Positions 1 to 10,483 of a stretch of DNA of 64,000 nucleotides are shown in pieces (within the stretch, counting starts at the first letter, position 1; each line of letters begins with the position of its first letter). The notes beneath the pieces are model-generated. The model was not told the origin of the DNA, searched no databases, and was given only the letters and a program-made list of their open reading frames with translations. The position numbers and the translations under genes were made by a program. The DNA lies in assembly GCA_022225965.2 (NCBI GenBank), contig JAKJXP020000014.1:496001-560000 (forward strand). The letters are read 5' to 3'. The DNA comes from Diatrype stigma (Eukaryota > Ascomycota > Sordariomycetes > Xylariales > Diatrypaceae).

Positions 1-426
1 CATATAAGTATGTACGCTAGAATAGCGTGAAGTCTATTGACATCCATGGATCTATTTAGTATCCAGGCCCTCGGGAAAGCCCAAGTCATGCCGATCTACC
101 TGCAACCGAACTCCATGCGCCCTTATAGAGTTTCGGTCGGCATCATGAGACCGAATCGTCCAATGTGTCAGACCGCTTCAGATAAGGTTGAGGCCGACAA
201 CATAGTTGAACTCAAACCAAAGTTTCGGTTCCATCCCCGCCGGCACTCATCATATATGATATCGCTCGCTCACTGCGACAAAACGTTCTCGGCCTGATTC
301 GTCAACATTATATCGGTGGTGTATAGAGCGGCCTAAGAACCCCTTGCCCCTCTTCCCCATCATGCCTCGAGAAGTTTAGCGAGCATGGGATCGCAACTCG
401 TCTACCTCGCGTATCCACCCATCTAC
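1..426. other. Left-edge intergenic sequence
   Basis: No convincing gene. Short open frames here have no family features and mostly lack a proper ATG. The segment lies downstream of the zinc transporter stop codon and probably holds its 3' UTR. Confidence 0.5.
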
Positions 427-1832
427 TTAGTCCCAAGAGATGAACAGCATAATGCCAGCTCCAACCGCAATGGCAGCAAACTGCACAAGAGTTTTCTGGA
501 ACTCCTGTCTCTTGTCGGGACCTGTTTCCAGCAGTTCTGGGATGACTGCAACCGTTCCTACGTAAAGGAATGTCCCAGCTGTGAAAGGTAAGAGGAGGTC
601 GCCCCAGCTTAAGCTAGTGCCCCAGATACCGTTATAGAGACCCGTCGAGCTGCTATCGGTGTGACTGCCGCCATATTCCTGGACAGCAATGCCTATCAGA
701 GTCCCCAGGAGTGCGCCAATCGCGGTGACAAACTGAGCTCCCATGGCAGCCCGTTTCGAGAAACCCGACTGGACAAGCAGAGCAAAATCGCCCACTGAAA
801 GAATCGGCGAGTTAGCAATCGGTGGTCACCATAGCTAGCCAGGTACAGAGCATATATCACCTACCCTCATGAGGGATCTCGTGGAAGAAGACGGCTACAG
901 TGGTTGTCGCGCCGATAGTGGGCGACGCATAGAACGAAGCAGACATCGCGAGGCCGTCTGTGATGTTATGCGTAAAGTCAGCGATGAGGTTAAGGTACCC
1001 TCCTAGCTTGGCGCTGGGGTTCACTTCTTTCCCAGCGCCGACCTTTTCCTCAGGCTTAGCAGTGTCCCCCTCCTTCTTTCGAGACTTGACGTTCGACTCT
1101 GATATCTCCACCGAGGAACTTTGCGCTTTGCCATCAGACCCAGAGTCATGCGAGTGACTGCCATGGCCGTGATTATGATCATGCCCCTCACCACCAATCG
1201 CTATTCGCAAACTCTTGTCCATAGCCACAAAGGTCATGAAGCCTACCATGATAGCAAGGCCGAGGACCAGATTCCGGTTCGGCTCAACAAGGACAAACCG
1301 GGCATGCTCCGGACTATCTTCCCCCAGGAAAATCTCCGGCAACAGGTGAAAGAGGGTATCACCCATGAGGCCACCGACGGCGAATGCAACCATGACAGAT
1401 AGAGAGCTTGGGTCTATGTTGGGCGGACATAGAGCCAGTAGCAAGTTTGGCGGCCCAGAAATGTAGAGGGTCGCAAGGAGGGCGTTCACAGCAGGGCTGC
1501 CGGGGAAAAGGATAGCGAAGAGATGGGAGAGAGCACTGGGCGTGTCGGATGCGCTCGCGAGCTTCTCGGCATTAAGCTCTTGAACAACAGGGCATGACTG
1601 ATATAGAGTCAGAAAACGGCGTCACTTTGCCCATGACCCATATGACCAGTGAAGTAAGTATGGCCCGATCGGGTGGGCAACTCACCTGGAGCCTCTCCTC
1701 TAGCTCTTCCAAGCTCGAGATGCTCCGCGACCCGGCCTTCACATCCTCAGCGAAGCCGACAGGAGCAAATATGGCGGCCACTAGGCATATGATCAGCAGG
1801 AGGCGTGCGCTCCCGAAGTGATGTGAAGGCAT
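427..1832 (-). CDS. YKE4: KE4-type ZIP zinc transporter (SLC39A7/Yke4-like)
   Basis: Predicted ZIP-family metal transporter that moves zinc between a secretory compartment and the cytosol; family members sit in the ER/Golgi. Exons read 1832-1686, 1597-865 and 794-427 with GTGAGT and GTAGGT donors, giving 415 aa. The N-terminus (residues 1-28) looks like a signal peptide. A histidine-rich cytosolic loop lies around residues 187-200. The two metal-binding signatures of the subfamily are intact: HNITDG at about 259-264 and HEIPHEVGD from about 288. The second signature is split by the second intron, and joining at 865/794 restores it exactly, which supports the model. Exon 2 begins with the SCPVVQELNAEK segment typical of the family's N-terminal region. 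Direction of transport and exact membrane are inferred from the family. Confidence 0.92.
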
Positions 1833-2587
1833 TGTTGGGTTCGTAGCAGATTTATTCGTTCAATTGGGCAGTGTTGCACAGAACTGGACAAGACAGAACA
1901 GGACAAGACAACACACGAGACCCAACAGCAATTCTGCTCGACCTGATAGCAACTAAAGAATTACCTACATTGATTAGTTCAGCCGTTGGCTCCCTTTAGC
2001 CCAGCGCAATCGGCGGATCAGCTAGCTAATCTCCCTATAGGGTAACCCTTACTTGGCATCAGCTCTGCTAAGTTTCAGCGCATTTCAGCGAGCTCATCGC
2101 CCGAACATGTAGTACAGTAGAACCCACTGAGAACCCCACCGACGGTCCACGGAGATGGCTTGTAACTTCCATGACCTCCGAGCCGAGATCATTCATACCA
2201 CCTTAGGTACCAAGTAGGTAACCTTCCAGTCTGGTAGGACACTGCGTCGCCTGATTGGCCTAGACGAAGAAAGACCAGCTGAGCGGATGAATGAAACTTT
2301 GATCAGTGGTTTACTTAAAGTAGGAATATGCCGTTTAGAAGACGATGTTGTAATTATGGATTGACGACGGCAGGTGAGTCACGCCGGTATGTATGTATAT
2401 TACCCAGGTCAGGTATGTAGGTACATGTAGTTCAAGATTCAAGATGAATACAAAAATATAAAGTTTGGTCTCATGACACCCGATGTTTGCACTGCAATGG
2501 AGAATTACGATTTCAGAGATATGGGGTATTTGATCTTCTAGCCTATAGTCGTTGATTTATCAAAAAGAAAACCACTTCGCTGTGAGA
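1833..2587. promoter_or_regulatory. Divergent intergenic region
   Basis: About 755 bp between the transporter start (-) and the pyroglutamyl peptidase start (+), so it should contain both promoters. It contains TACCTAGGTA-like and GGTACC-rich patches near 2208-2225 and 2395-2430. No specific factor site can be assigned. Confidence 0.4.
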
Positions 2588-3459
2588 ATGGCTACTGATG
2601 ATGAAGGCGTCCGCGTTCTGGTCACGGGCTTTGGAGTAAGCACCCCCCTTAACCTTAAATAGATGGAATAGGGGGAGAGAAAGAAAAAAGAAAAAGAAAA
2701 AAGAGGCAGACTGACAGTCCCCATCAGCCTTTCCAGCACTTCACAATCAACCCGTCTTTCGAGATCGTGTCGCGGCTGCCCCCATCGCTCCCGGGCATCC
2801 GGGTCCTAGCGCACCCCGACCCGCTGCGGTCCGTCTACCGCTCCCTGCTGGAGACGGCCCCGCGACTGATCCGGGAACACCGCCCCGACGTCGTCGTCCA
2901 CGTCGGCCTAGCCCCCGACCAGACCTACTTCTGCGTCGAGCAGAGCGCTTCCCGGGACGGGTACCACCAGGTCCCCGACATGGAGCGGAGGGTGCTGACC
3001 AAGGCCGAGAGCCGCACCGTCTTCAACAACAGCGGCGGCGGCGCCGGCAAGAATAAGAAGAAGAACATGGTGGTGAGCCCCGAGGTGCTCGAGACCTCGT
3101 TCGACCTGCCAGGCGTCCTCGAGGCGTGGAAGCGGAGGCTGAGCTGGAATCCTGCTCTTTCTGTAGGCGGCGGCGGAGGGAAGATGGGGGCCAAAGCTGC
3201 CGCCAAAGGAGGCAAGGCGCCGTCGTCGGATGCTGCTGTGGATGTCAGGCATACGGATGACGTGGGAAACTACGTTTGCGGGCTCCTCTATTATGCATCG
3301 CTTGCAGAGCTCGCGCAGCGCGGCGGCGGCGGTGATGGCTCGAGGTATGTCGTCTTCCTGCATGTGCCTCCCCTTCGAACGGAGGAGGAATTCCACAGGG
3401 GCTCGTTGGTCTTGGCGGCTTTGGTCGAGACCCTGGTAGAGGCTTGGGAGCAGCGGTGA
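2588..3459 (+). CDS. Pyroglutamyl peptidase I (peptidase C15)
   Basis: Cytosolic cysteine peptidase that removes N-terminal pyroglutamate from peptides. Exon 1 is 2588-2635 and exon 2 is 2728-3459, joined in phase 0 across a GTAAGC...CATCAG intron. Joining rebuilds the N-terminal family signature VLVTGFGPF with NPS a few residues later, which decides the ATG at 2588. The product is 259 aa, longer than bacterial enzymes (about 215 aa). The likely catalytic triad is present: Glu87 in VGLAPDQTYFCVEQ, Cys200 in DVGNYVCGLLYY and His228 in FLHVPP. The extra length comes from Gly/Lys-rich insertions at about 116-130 and 162-182. These are low complexity and probably surface loops. Family assignment is firm; physiological substrate is unknown. 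Confidence 0.9.
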
Positions 3460-3931
3460 CGGAATTTGACGCCCACAATGACTTACCACAGCGGAGTTCG
3501 TACATGGATCGATCACATGGGAATCCCTTTAGGGAGGGGGACGGCAGTGTAATGAAATGCTGTTCTATAAAGAAATATTGCTATAGTAAAAAGGTTCTCT
3601 AGTCTAGAGTCTACCCGCTACAAGCCGCTAATCTAGATATCCGACCGCAAAGTCGGTTGACACCGCAATCGTCTAACATCCTTTCTTTCTATGTGTCTAA
3701 AGAAAGTGTGGGCGAATCAAACCAAAACAAACAACTCGAATCCTCGCCACCTCGTAGTAGCGAACTATTAGTATTATCGTACAAGTATATATGGGTAGCG
3801 CACCCATCTGCAGGCCATGCATTGTATCCATCTCCCTCTCCTCAGCCGCTAGGTAAGTATATGTAGGCACCTAACAAGTAAGGTACCTAGGGTACTCGTA
3901 CCGAGCGCCCGGCCTCAACGCAGAGCAGAGC
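3460..3931. other. Convergent intergenic region
   Basis: About 470 bp between two converging stop codons, so it should hold both 3' UTRs. It contains GGTACCTAGGGTACTCGTACC-like palindromic sequence near 3880-3902. No gene is seen. Confidence 0.5.
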
Positions 3932-6136
3932 TCAAAGCTTGCTCTTGACGCGCTCGCGCTCGTCCTTCTTGAACAGGACGTCGCTGTCGGGGTAGGGGTC
4001 GAAGACGACGCGGTTGAGCGGGTTGAGCTCGCTGGCGCGGTAGAACATGTCCTCGTAGACGCGGCCGTCGTGGCGGCCGAGGCTGGAGTCGAGCTGCCAG
4101 TCGGGGAACTTCCAGGCGTCGACGAGCCGGACGGCGTGGGGGCGCACCGTGCCCAGCAGCTTCATGACCGCCCCGCGCGCCAGCCGAATCTGCGGCAGCG
4201 ACGCCGCCCCGCTGGCGAAGAACTCCGCCGCCTCGCGCTCCAGCGTGTGCAGCGCGAACAGCCGGAACAGCGCGTGCAGGACGCCCGCCGTCTCCGGGTC
4301 CAGGCTTGGGCCGCTCTGGCTCTTGCTCTTGCTCCTGCCCTGGGAGCTGGGCGGCTGCAGGGAGTCGTGGAACGACTTGACCACCATGTACTGCGCGTGC
4401 GCCGTGCTGAGCCGGTAGAAGTCCACCAGCAGGCTGTTCCACGGCCGGTGGTCGCCGTCGCGCCGCTGCAGCGCCTCGAACGTCAGGTGCGCCACGCGCC
4501 ACGCGAACGCGTCGACGAGGTCCGCGTCCGACGCCAGCACGTCGAAGGCCGGGCCCGTGTCGCGGCGCGCGAGGTACGCCGTCAGGAAGCGCGCCGTGTC
4601 GTTGCTGCTGCTGGCTGCTGCCGAAGCCGCCTTGTCCTTGCCCTTGGTCGCTGCGATGACCCCCCGCGCCGACTTCAGGAGGTACCGGCACACCTGCTGC
4701 GTCAGCATGTAGTTGTCGCCCTCCCACGTCACCGTCGGCAGGTAGTCGGCGTACCACGACCCGATGCCCGAGAAGGCGCTGTACCCGTGGCCGCCGCAGG
4801 CGCGGCGGCACACCTCGAGCCCCTCGGCCGCGACCGTCGAGCCGTACGCCTTGAGCGCGCAGGACGTCGCGTGCAGGTCCGCGAGCAGGTCGGTTCCCGG
4901 GTTGAGCTCCTCGGGCCCCGGCTGCCGCGGTCGGCCGCCGGCACCACCGCCACTACTGTTGCTACTGCTGCTGTTGTTGGCTGCTGCCGTGGCCATGCGC
5001 TTCTGGTTCTCCTGGTACATCTGGATCATGCTCTGGCCGGTGAAGTGGAGGGCGAAGGTGGCGGCCAGGAGCGGGAGCAGGCGCACCTGCACCATGGTGT
5101 AGTCGAGGACCTGGCTCTCGCCGACGTCGGAGCCCTTGGCGTCGAGGTCCTGGAACTGGCGCCGCACGGCGCAGTACCGCGTGGCGATGGTGACGCCGCG
5201 GGCCAGCACGGAGCCCGACTGCAGCACGATGGTGCTGCGGACGTAGGTGAGGGTGCCGTAGATGAGGGACGGGTTGGCGGGGCGGGCGTAGGCGCCCGTG
5301 GCCGGGTCGACGCGCGAGAAGCGCGCGAGCATGGCGACGTGCGGCACCTTGACGTGGTTCAGCAGCAGGAAGCCGTTGTCCATGGTGTTGTAGCCGAACT
5401 TGGGGCCGATGTCGCCGACGTGCACGTTCTCGAGCGGCTCGTGGGTCTTCAGGTCCCGGATCTGCACCACGAACGGATGGGGGCCGTAGGGCTTGCCGCC
5501 GATGATTAGTTGGGCCATGACGACGGCGTGGTTGGCCGTCCGGCCCAGCGAGCCGATCCACCACTTGGACGAGGTCAGGTGCGGCGAGTGCAGCGTGAAG
5601 GTCCGGTCGGCCTGGTTCCAGGTGGCGGTGGTCTCGAGCCCGCGCACGTTGGAGCCGTGGCCGAGCTCGGTCTGCGCGTAGCAGCCGATGATCTCGTACT
5701 TCTCGGCGCGGTCGAGGAACAGGCGGTGCTGCTCGGGCGTGCCCTGCTCGCGCAGCGTGACGAGGAACATGGTGGCGTGCAGGCCGTACGGCGTCGGCTC
5801 GCTCAGCAGGTCGTTCGCGAGCATGTAGTCCTCCTGCGACCAGCCGTGCCGGGCCGAGAGCTGCCGCAGCCGCTTCGCCTTGGCCAGCGACGCCTCGATC
5901 CGGTCCTCCCGCCCCTGGAAGTAGTTCTGCGACTTGTCGAAGACCGGGTCCGAAACCAGCACCTGCAGGATCTGCTCCTTCCGCGCGAGCGCCTCCTTCG
6001 TGAACAGGAACTCGGCCAATTGGTCGACCGCGACGTTGCTCGCCGCGCGCTCCTTGGCCAGCAGCTCGGGCCCTTGAGGCCCGGCCGGCGTTAGCTTCTT
6101 GACCCAGTCTGGATTTCGCGACATTTTGGTTGGCAT
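3932..6136 (-). CDS. POX1: Peroxisomal acyl-CoA oxidase
   Basis: Catalyses the first step of peroxisomal beta-oxidation: FAD-dependent oxidation of acyl-CoA to trans-2-enoyl-CoA with release of hydrogen peroxide. Single exon, 734 aa, close to the usual fungal length of about 700-750. The N-terminal helical domain is followed by the flavin/substrate motif YAQTELGHGSN at 153-163. The C-terminal half carries CGGHGY at 447-452 and TWEGDN at 470-475, with Glu472 as the likely catalytic base. The protein ends in SKL, a canonical type 1 peroxisomal targeting signal. A Ser/Asn/Gly-rich insertion at about 384-402 is low complexity and probably a surface loop. Two in-frame ATGs (codons 1 and 5) are possible starts. 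The gene is extremely GC-rich at third positions and throws long antisense ORFs. Confidence 0.96.
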   Translation of the reverse strand: MPTKMSRNPDWVKKLTPAGPQGPELLAKERAASNVAVDQLAEFLFTKEALARKEQILQVLVSDPVFDKSQNYFQGREDRIEASLAKAKRLRQLSARHGWSQEDYMLANDLLSEPTPYGLHATMFLVTLREQGTPEQHRLFLDRAEKYEIIGCYAQTELGHGSNVRGLETTATWNQADRTFTLHSPHLTSSKWWIGSLGRTANHAVVMAQLIIGGKPYGPHPFVVQIRDLKTHEPLENVHVGDIGPKFGYNTMDNGFLLLNHVKVPHVAMLARFSRVDPATGAYARPANPSLIYGTLTYVRSTIVLQSGSVLARGVTIATRYCAVRRQFQDLDAKGSDVGESQVLDYTMVQVRLLPLLAATFALHFTGQSMIQMYQENQKRMATAAANNSSSSNSSGGGAGGRPRQPGPEELNPGTDLLADLHATSCALKAYGSTVAAEGLEVCRRACGGHGYSAFSGIGSWYADYLPTVTWEGDNYMLTQQVCRYLLKSARGVIAATKGKDKAASAAASSSNDTARFLTAYLARRDTGPAFDVLASDADLVDAFAWRVAHLTFEALQRRDGDHRPWNSLLVDFYRLSTAHAQYMVVKSFHDSLQPPSSQGRSKSKSQSGPSLDPETAGVLHALFRLFALHTLEREAAEFFASGAASLPQIRLARGAVMKLLGTVRPHAVRLVDAWKFPDWQLDSSLGRHDGRVYEDMFYRASELNPLNRVVFDPYPDSDVLFKKDERERVKSKL

Positions 6137-6892
6137 CTGGGTGCTAAGTTGCTGTGTATGTTCTAAGCATCTATTCTGGGTAACTAGTAACTATTACCCA
6201 GTTTGTATAGGGGGAAGAAAGAGAAAGGGATGATGAACAAAGCAAGATCGGAGGACGGCTGATAGGGAGTTGTTGTTGTAATCCTTTGAGATGATTAACC
6301 ATTAGTTAGGTCCCTGGATGACGGCTTGATGGAATCAGCAGCTGGCGTTCGGCATCGTTAGCACAGACAGCCGAGGTTCGTCCATCTCCACAATACCGGG
6401 GCGTACTGACTAGAGGCCCGAGACTAGTCTCCCTCGTGATGTCAAGAGACCGCCTAATGTCCTGTAATATGTCGTTGAGGCTTGAGACATGTCGAAAATG
6501 CGTATTCAGCTAACATTTAGTAGCATAAGTGCATAACCAGCGCCGAGACTGTCGGTGACACCAACACTACCCCCACACCACCCCCACAATCCTCTTTCCT
6601 TTCCCCAGAAGATTGATATTCAGGGTGAGAATCATCAGAGAATGGAACGAGAACGCGACGACGAAAAGAAGAAAAAGAAGAAAGACAAAGAAAAGCGATC
6701 ACCGACTTTTCTCAATATGAGCCGACCATGAATGGATCTAAATACAAGTATCTTATGCGAAACGCCAAATTGGTGCAATTACCGAGTGGACGTCGGGGCT
6801 CTATCTATTAAATTATTAACCACCGATATAGGAGTCAAAATGTTCTACTAAAGCAAAATGCAACGCCACCAGGCCAGTCTCCACGGGGCTGT
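6137..6892. other. Intergenic region between two minus-strand genes
   Basis: About 755 bp holding the promoter of the acyl-CoA oxidase and the 3' side of the transglutaminase-like gene. Only short frames without family features occur here. I see no RNA gene. Confidence 0.45.
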
Positions 6893-8890
6893 TTATACTA
6901 ATTCCCACTGGGCGAACACCGCCCAACTCATACTATAACCGTTTCCAGACATGGCCTTGAAGTAATCGGCTTTTGTGACGCCCCGGGCGTCTTTGTTATT
7001 GAGCACCGTCAGTGCGTACAAAAAGATCTTTTGGCCCGGCGCGCCGAGTTCGCACGCTGGGATATCCGTCCACCACCAGAGGCCATCTGTGTCCACCGGC
7101 ACGAGCCTCTCCTTCCGCCCGTCCACGCCCTGGATTTTCATCAACAGGAGGTAGCTCTTGCCTTTTCCGTGCCTCTCGGGATCCCAATGCTCGCAGACCT
7201 TGGTGAACTGGAAGCGAACGACCTCGCCGCTGTACACGGAAATGTGTTTCCCGGCAGGGCTGAACAAGAACTCGGAGAGGCCCTCTTCGGTGGCCGTGCC
7301 GTACCACTGCGCTTTCTCGGTTCCAATTGGCCCAATCACGTATTCCTCCCAAGTCGGGATGCGACCGTCCTTCCGGTAGAAGTACTGGCTGTTCTCGGGA
7401 AAATGTTTTAAACCAAACAAATCATTGCTCAGATGGAACATCTCCGGGCTGAAGTGCTTATTATACCGTTCATTACCGATTGAACCAGCACCCCAACAAG
7501 CATCGATAAGCTTCCACTCCCCATTGTCAATACACACCGCGTTCCAAGCATGTCCAGTGGCATTTCTTGGTGGTGGCGACTGCCCAGGGGCCAGCGGGGT
7601 GTACCCATAGCCCTTACCATGGCCGCCAACTACTACACATTGGAGTCCTGCGCGGTTTGCGATCGCTTGGAAGACCTCAGCATAGCCTTGGCAGACCGCC
7701 AAGCCTTCGAAGATGGTCTCTTCCACACTCCGACGCTTCACACATTTGCCCAAGAACTCCTTGACAGCATAGGCAATGTTATGGTGGCACCAGACGAAGA
7801 TCGCGCGGGCTTTGTCCGTTGGCGAGGGGAAGGGCCCACAGAGGACATTCGCTAGATAGCCTACGGGATCGTTTCGAGGGATGTAATCACTGGGATACTG
7901 GGCTGCAACGCTATCTGGACCGGAGAAATCCCGACATACCAGGCAGGAAGGTGCCTGGCTGGCCGTGGCACGTACAGAGACTGCATCGATCTGGGCAAAG
8001 GTTGGCCGCGAGCTTAAAGGTACCGGTGGCGGCGGCGCATCGTTCTCGCCACCCTGAATGGAATTTACGACTGGCCTTTGGATAGGCTCTGAGGTGGTCT
8101 TCGAGCGTATGAAGGCAGATGGCGGTGGTGGAAGACGACGTGGTGCTACTGGGCCGGAATCATTGGCCTGGCTTGGAGTGGACGACTTTGCTGGTCGAGA
8201 CGGGAGCCGTGGTGGTAAGCTTGGTCTTACTGCAGCCTCAATTTGAGGTATGATGGGCGCTGACCGGGCAGGTAGAAGGGGCGCCTTGACAGGTTTGTTA
8301 AATTCAGCACCTTTCTTCTCTGCTAAATCATTGGCAGCCTGTGCTTCTCTCTCCCTTCTTGTGGGAGGTAGTGGTGGGAGCTTCGCCTGGTCAAACGTAG
8401 GAGCAAGAACTCTCCGGGGTTCAGTAGAGGTTGTGCTCAGCTGCGAGGATGCGGTCCCCCGCGACAGGCCAGAGATAGTTGAAATCTGGGAAACTTCGGA
8501 AGAATTGGATCCTCTCCGGCCGTTCAATGGCTGTGTCGACGACCTCCGTGGCGGCAAGGCAGGCGAAGAGTCCGAGGAATTGGTGCGGCCCGGTAGGGGA
8601 GGAGGTACATTTCGCGCCGGTAGCACAGGAGGCTTTGCGGAGTTAGAATCAAATGTGATTGTCCTCTGAGGGAGAGTCGGCGGGTCCTCCCGTCTCGAAG
8701 GCCGAGCTGGGAGAGCAGGGCTCTTCTTGGAAGAAATGCCATTATTATCCTGCGAGGGCTTCTTCGCTCCCGGTGGCGGAGGCGGGGCTCTTCTGCCTGT
8801 CGAGGGAGGAGCCGTAAAGTTCTTTTGAGCATTGAGCGCTGCTATGCGCTCTGCCAGAGAGTTGAGCTTGGGCTCTTGCACGTCTGCCAT
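6893..8890 (-). CDS. Proline-rich transglutaminase-like (Cyk3/KY-related) protein
   Basis: Single-exon 665-aa protein. The first 300 residues are disordered-looking and packed with polyproline motifs of the PPLP, ALPARP and LPPRP kind, the usual ligands of SH3 domains. A conserved-looking SLAERIAALNAQKNF helix sits at 11-25. The C-terminal half is a transglutaminase/papain-fold domain of the type found in the cytokinesis protein Cyk3 and kyphoscoliosis peptidase. Its predicted triad is Cys400 in EGLAVCQGYAEVF, His447 in TGHAWNAV and Asp463 in WKLIDACWG. All three are kept, unlike some Cyk3 proteins that are reported to be catalytically dead. No SH3 domain is visible. A role in actin or septum biology is inference from the family only. 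Confidence 0.85.
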   Translation of the reverse strand: MADVQEPKLNSLAERIAALNAQKNFTAPPSTGRRAPPPPPGAKKPSQDNNGISSKKSPALPARPSRREDPPTLPQRTITFDSNSAKPPVLPARNVPPPLPGRTNSSDSSPALPPRRSSTQPLNGRRGSNSSEVSQISTISGLSRGTASSQLSTTSTEPRRVLAPTFDQAKLPPLPPTRREREAQAANDLAEKKGAEFNKPVKAPLLPARSAPIIPQIEAAVRPSLPPRLPSRPAKSSTPSQANDSGPVAPRRLPPPPSAFIRSKTTSEPIQRPVVNSIQGGENDAPPPPVPLSSRPTFAQIDAVSVRATASQAPSCLVCRDFSGPDSVAAQYPSDYIPRNDPVGYLANVLCGPFPSPTDKARAIFVWCHHNIAYAVKEFLGKCVKRRSVEETIFEGLAVCQGYAEVFQAIANRAGLQCVVVGGHGKGYGYTPLAPGQSPPPRNATGHAWNAVCIDNGEWKLIDACWGAGSIGNERYNKHFSPEMFHLSNDLFGLKHFPENSQYFYRKDGRIPTWEEYVIGPIGTEKAQWYGTATEEGLSEFLFSPAGKHISVYSGEVVRFQFTKVCEHWDPERHGKGKSYLLLMKIQGVDGRKERLVPVDTDGLWWWTDIPACELGAPGQKIFLYALTVLNNKDARGVTKADYFKAMSGNGYSMSWAVFAQWELV

Positions 8891-10483
8891 TTCGGAAGTC
8901 GAAGTTGCCCGCTATGAAATCATGCAATACGGTTTTGTAACGAGTCGCAATGGTAGTTGGTCAATGGCAGCTGACCAATTTGCTAATAATGTATATTTCC
9001 AACACTTCAATCAATCATAAAGAATGGAAAGTAGTCGGTGGAAAGAAGGCAATGGGCGGCGCAATTACATGTGCAAAACAGGTCAAAGCAAGAGAAACGG
9101 ACTCGACAAAACTCAAATTTCAAAAACAGAGGCAAAACTAATGGAGGTGGAAGGTTCCCACGAAGGGACGTTGCGCAACAAGCACCAACTAGTGCTGTTC
9201 TGACTGTGCACTGCTTCCAAGGTTGATTGACTGGATGAAATACCCGAGAGTTTGGCATATTGCATTTCATGGGGCCACCGTATGCATACCTAGTTCTTAT
9301 TGAATGGGAGACTACTGAGGCGCAGGCACAGCCTTGTGAAAGCGGGGGGCCGCTGACGATTCCTAGGCTGATCCAGTCAAGCAGCTAACAATGGCGTGTA
9401 TGCGGGCGTGTATGTAACTAAATAGGAGTCATAAATAGTATGTGCCTAGAGTCCTAGACCCACATACTAGACTTGAGTTAGAACTTAGAAGTCCCCGAGG
9501 TTCCAAGCTACTGGTTGCCGTTCACTAAAAATAGGTTAAACTCGACGAGAGGAGAAGAGGTGAGGTGGTATAGTACCTAGTGGCAATAACTGGTAGGTAT
9601 AGAGTATGTGTTAGTTGAGAACTCTGTAGTACCAACTACCTAGTAGTAGGTACGAGATGGAAACTTGTAGATACTTGGTAATAGTTACAGTCAAATGCCC
9701 CCGCCTTGACTGTTCAAGTTCAAGCGTCGTCCAGTGTTTTGCATTGTCGCATACATACATATATGTATGTATGATAGACCCCAGATGTTGAGACCTGGAT
9801 CTAGTACTAAGTCGGACCCGCAACTTTCCTTGCCTTGTATGTACCTACATATATACATACATACATGTCTGTATGTACCTAGGTACCTAGTAGTACATAG
9901 CTTGCCTGCTTGCCGACCCCCCTTCCCCGCAACGGGATCTCTCGATAGTATCTACATACCCACCTACGTACCTAGTAACTATTGTACCTACCCCTACTGC
10001 TAGGTGCCTATAGTCTGGATAGCTTGCATACCTGCCTGTCTGCTCGCCGGCCGGCCTGCCCGCCCGCCTGCCTGCCTACTACTACCACCACCACAGATGT
10101 TTACGACAACGACTTGAAGGAAAGGGCAACTTTACACGGGCACGATCGTGTGAATCAACGTACCTGACGTATGACCCGACTCGCAGAGAAGCTTGACCAT
10201 ACTTCTACCACCTACACTCATTGGTGATTAGGTACTCCAGGGCTCCAGCTGCCCAAAGGTTCCGCCGTTCCGGTAACTACAGCTTTCCGGGCTGTCTTTT
10301 TCCTCGTACATATACGAGGGTTTCGAGCAACAAGAACCAGCACTCACTCCATACCATCAACGCAACAATATACTTATAGCGTATCGCTATTCAAGCCTTA
10401 AGGAACAACCAGTGCATGGGATTCTCGCAGCCCGCCTCCCAGAGTAAGCTCGGGGCTTGTGTCTCGACGATTTAACGACGATC
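8891..10483. promoter_or_regulatory. Divergent intergenic region rich in TACCTAGGTA-type motifs
   Basis: About 1.6 kb between the transglutaminase-like gene (-) and the F-box gene (+). It contains CATACATA/TATGTATG stretches at 9745-9770 and 9838-9880 and tandem TACCTAGGTACCTAG near 9878-9893. A C/G-rich CCTGCC repeat lies near 10030-10076. Frames here are short and have no recognisable product. Confidence 0.4.

Noticed and set aside
4070..5509. 479-codon plus-strand ORF opposite the acyl-CoA oxidase
   Set aside because: Antisense shadow produced by strong GC third-position bias; low-complexity Arg/Val/Gly-rich product and no family features.
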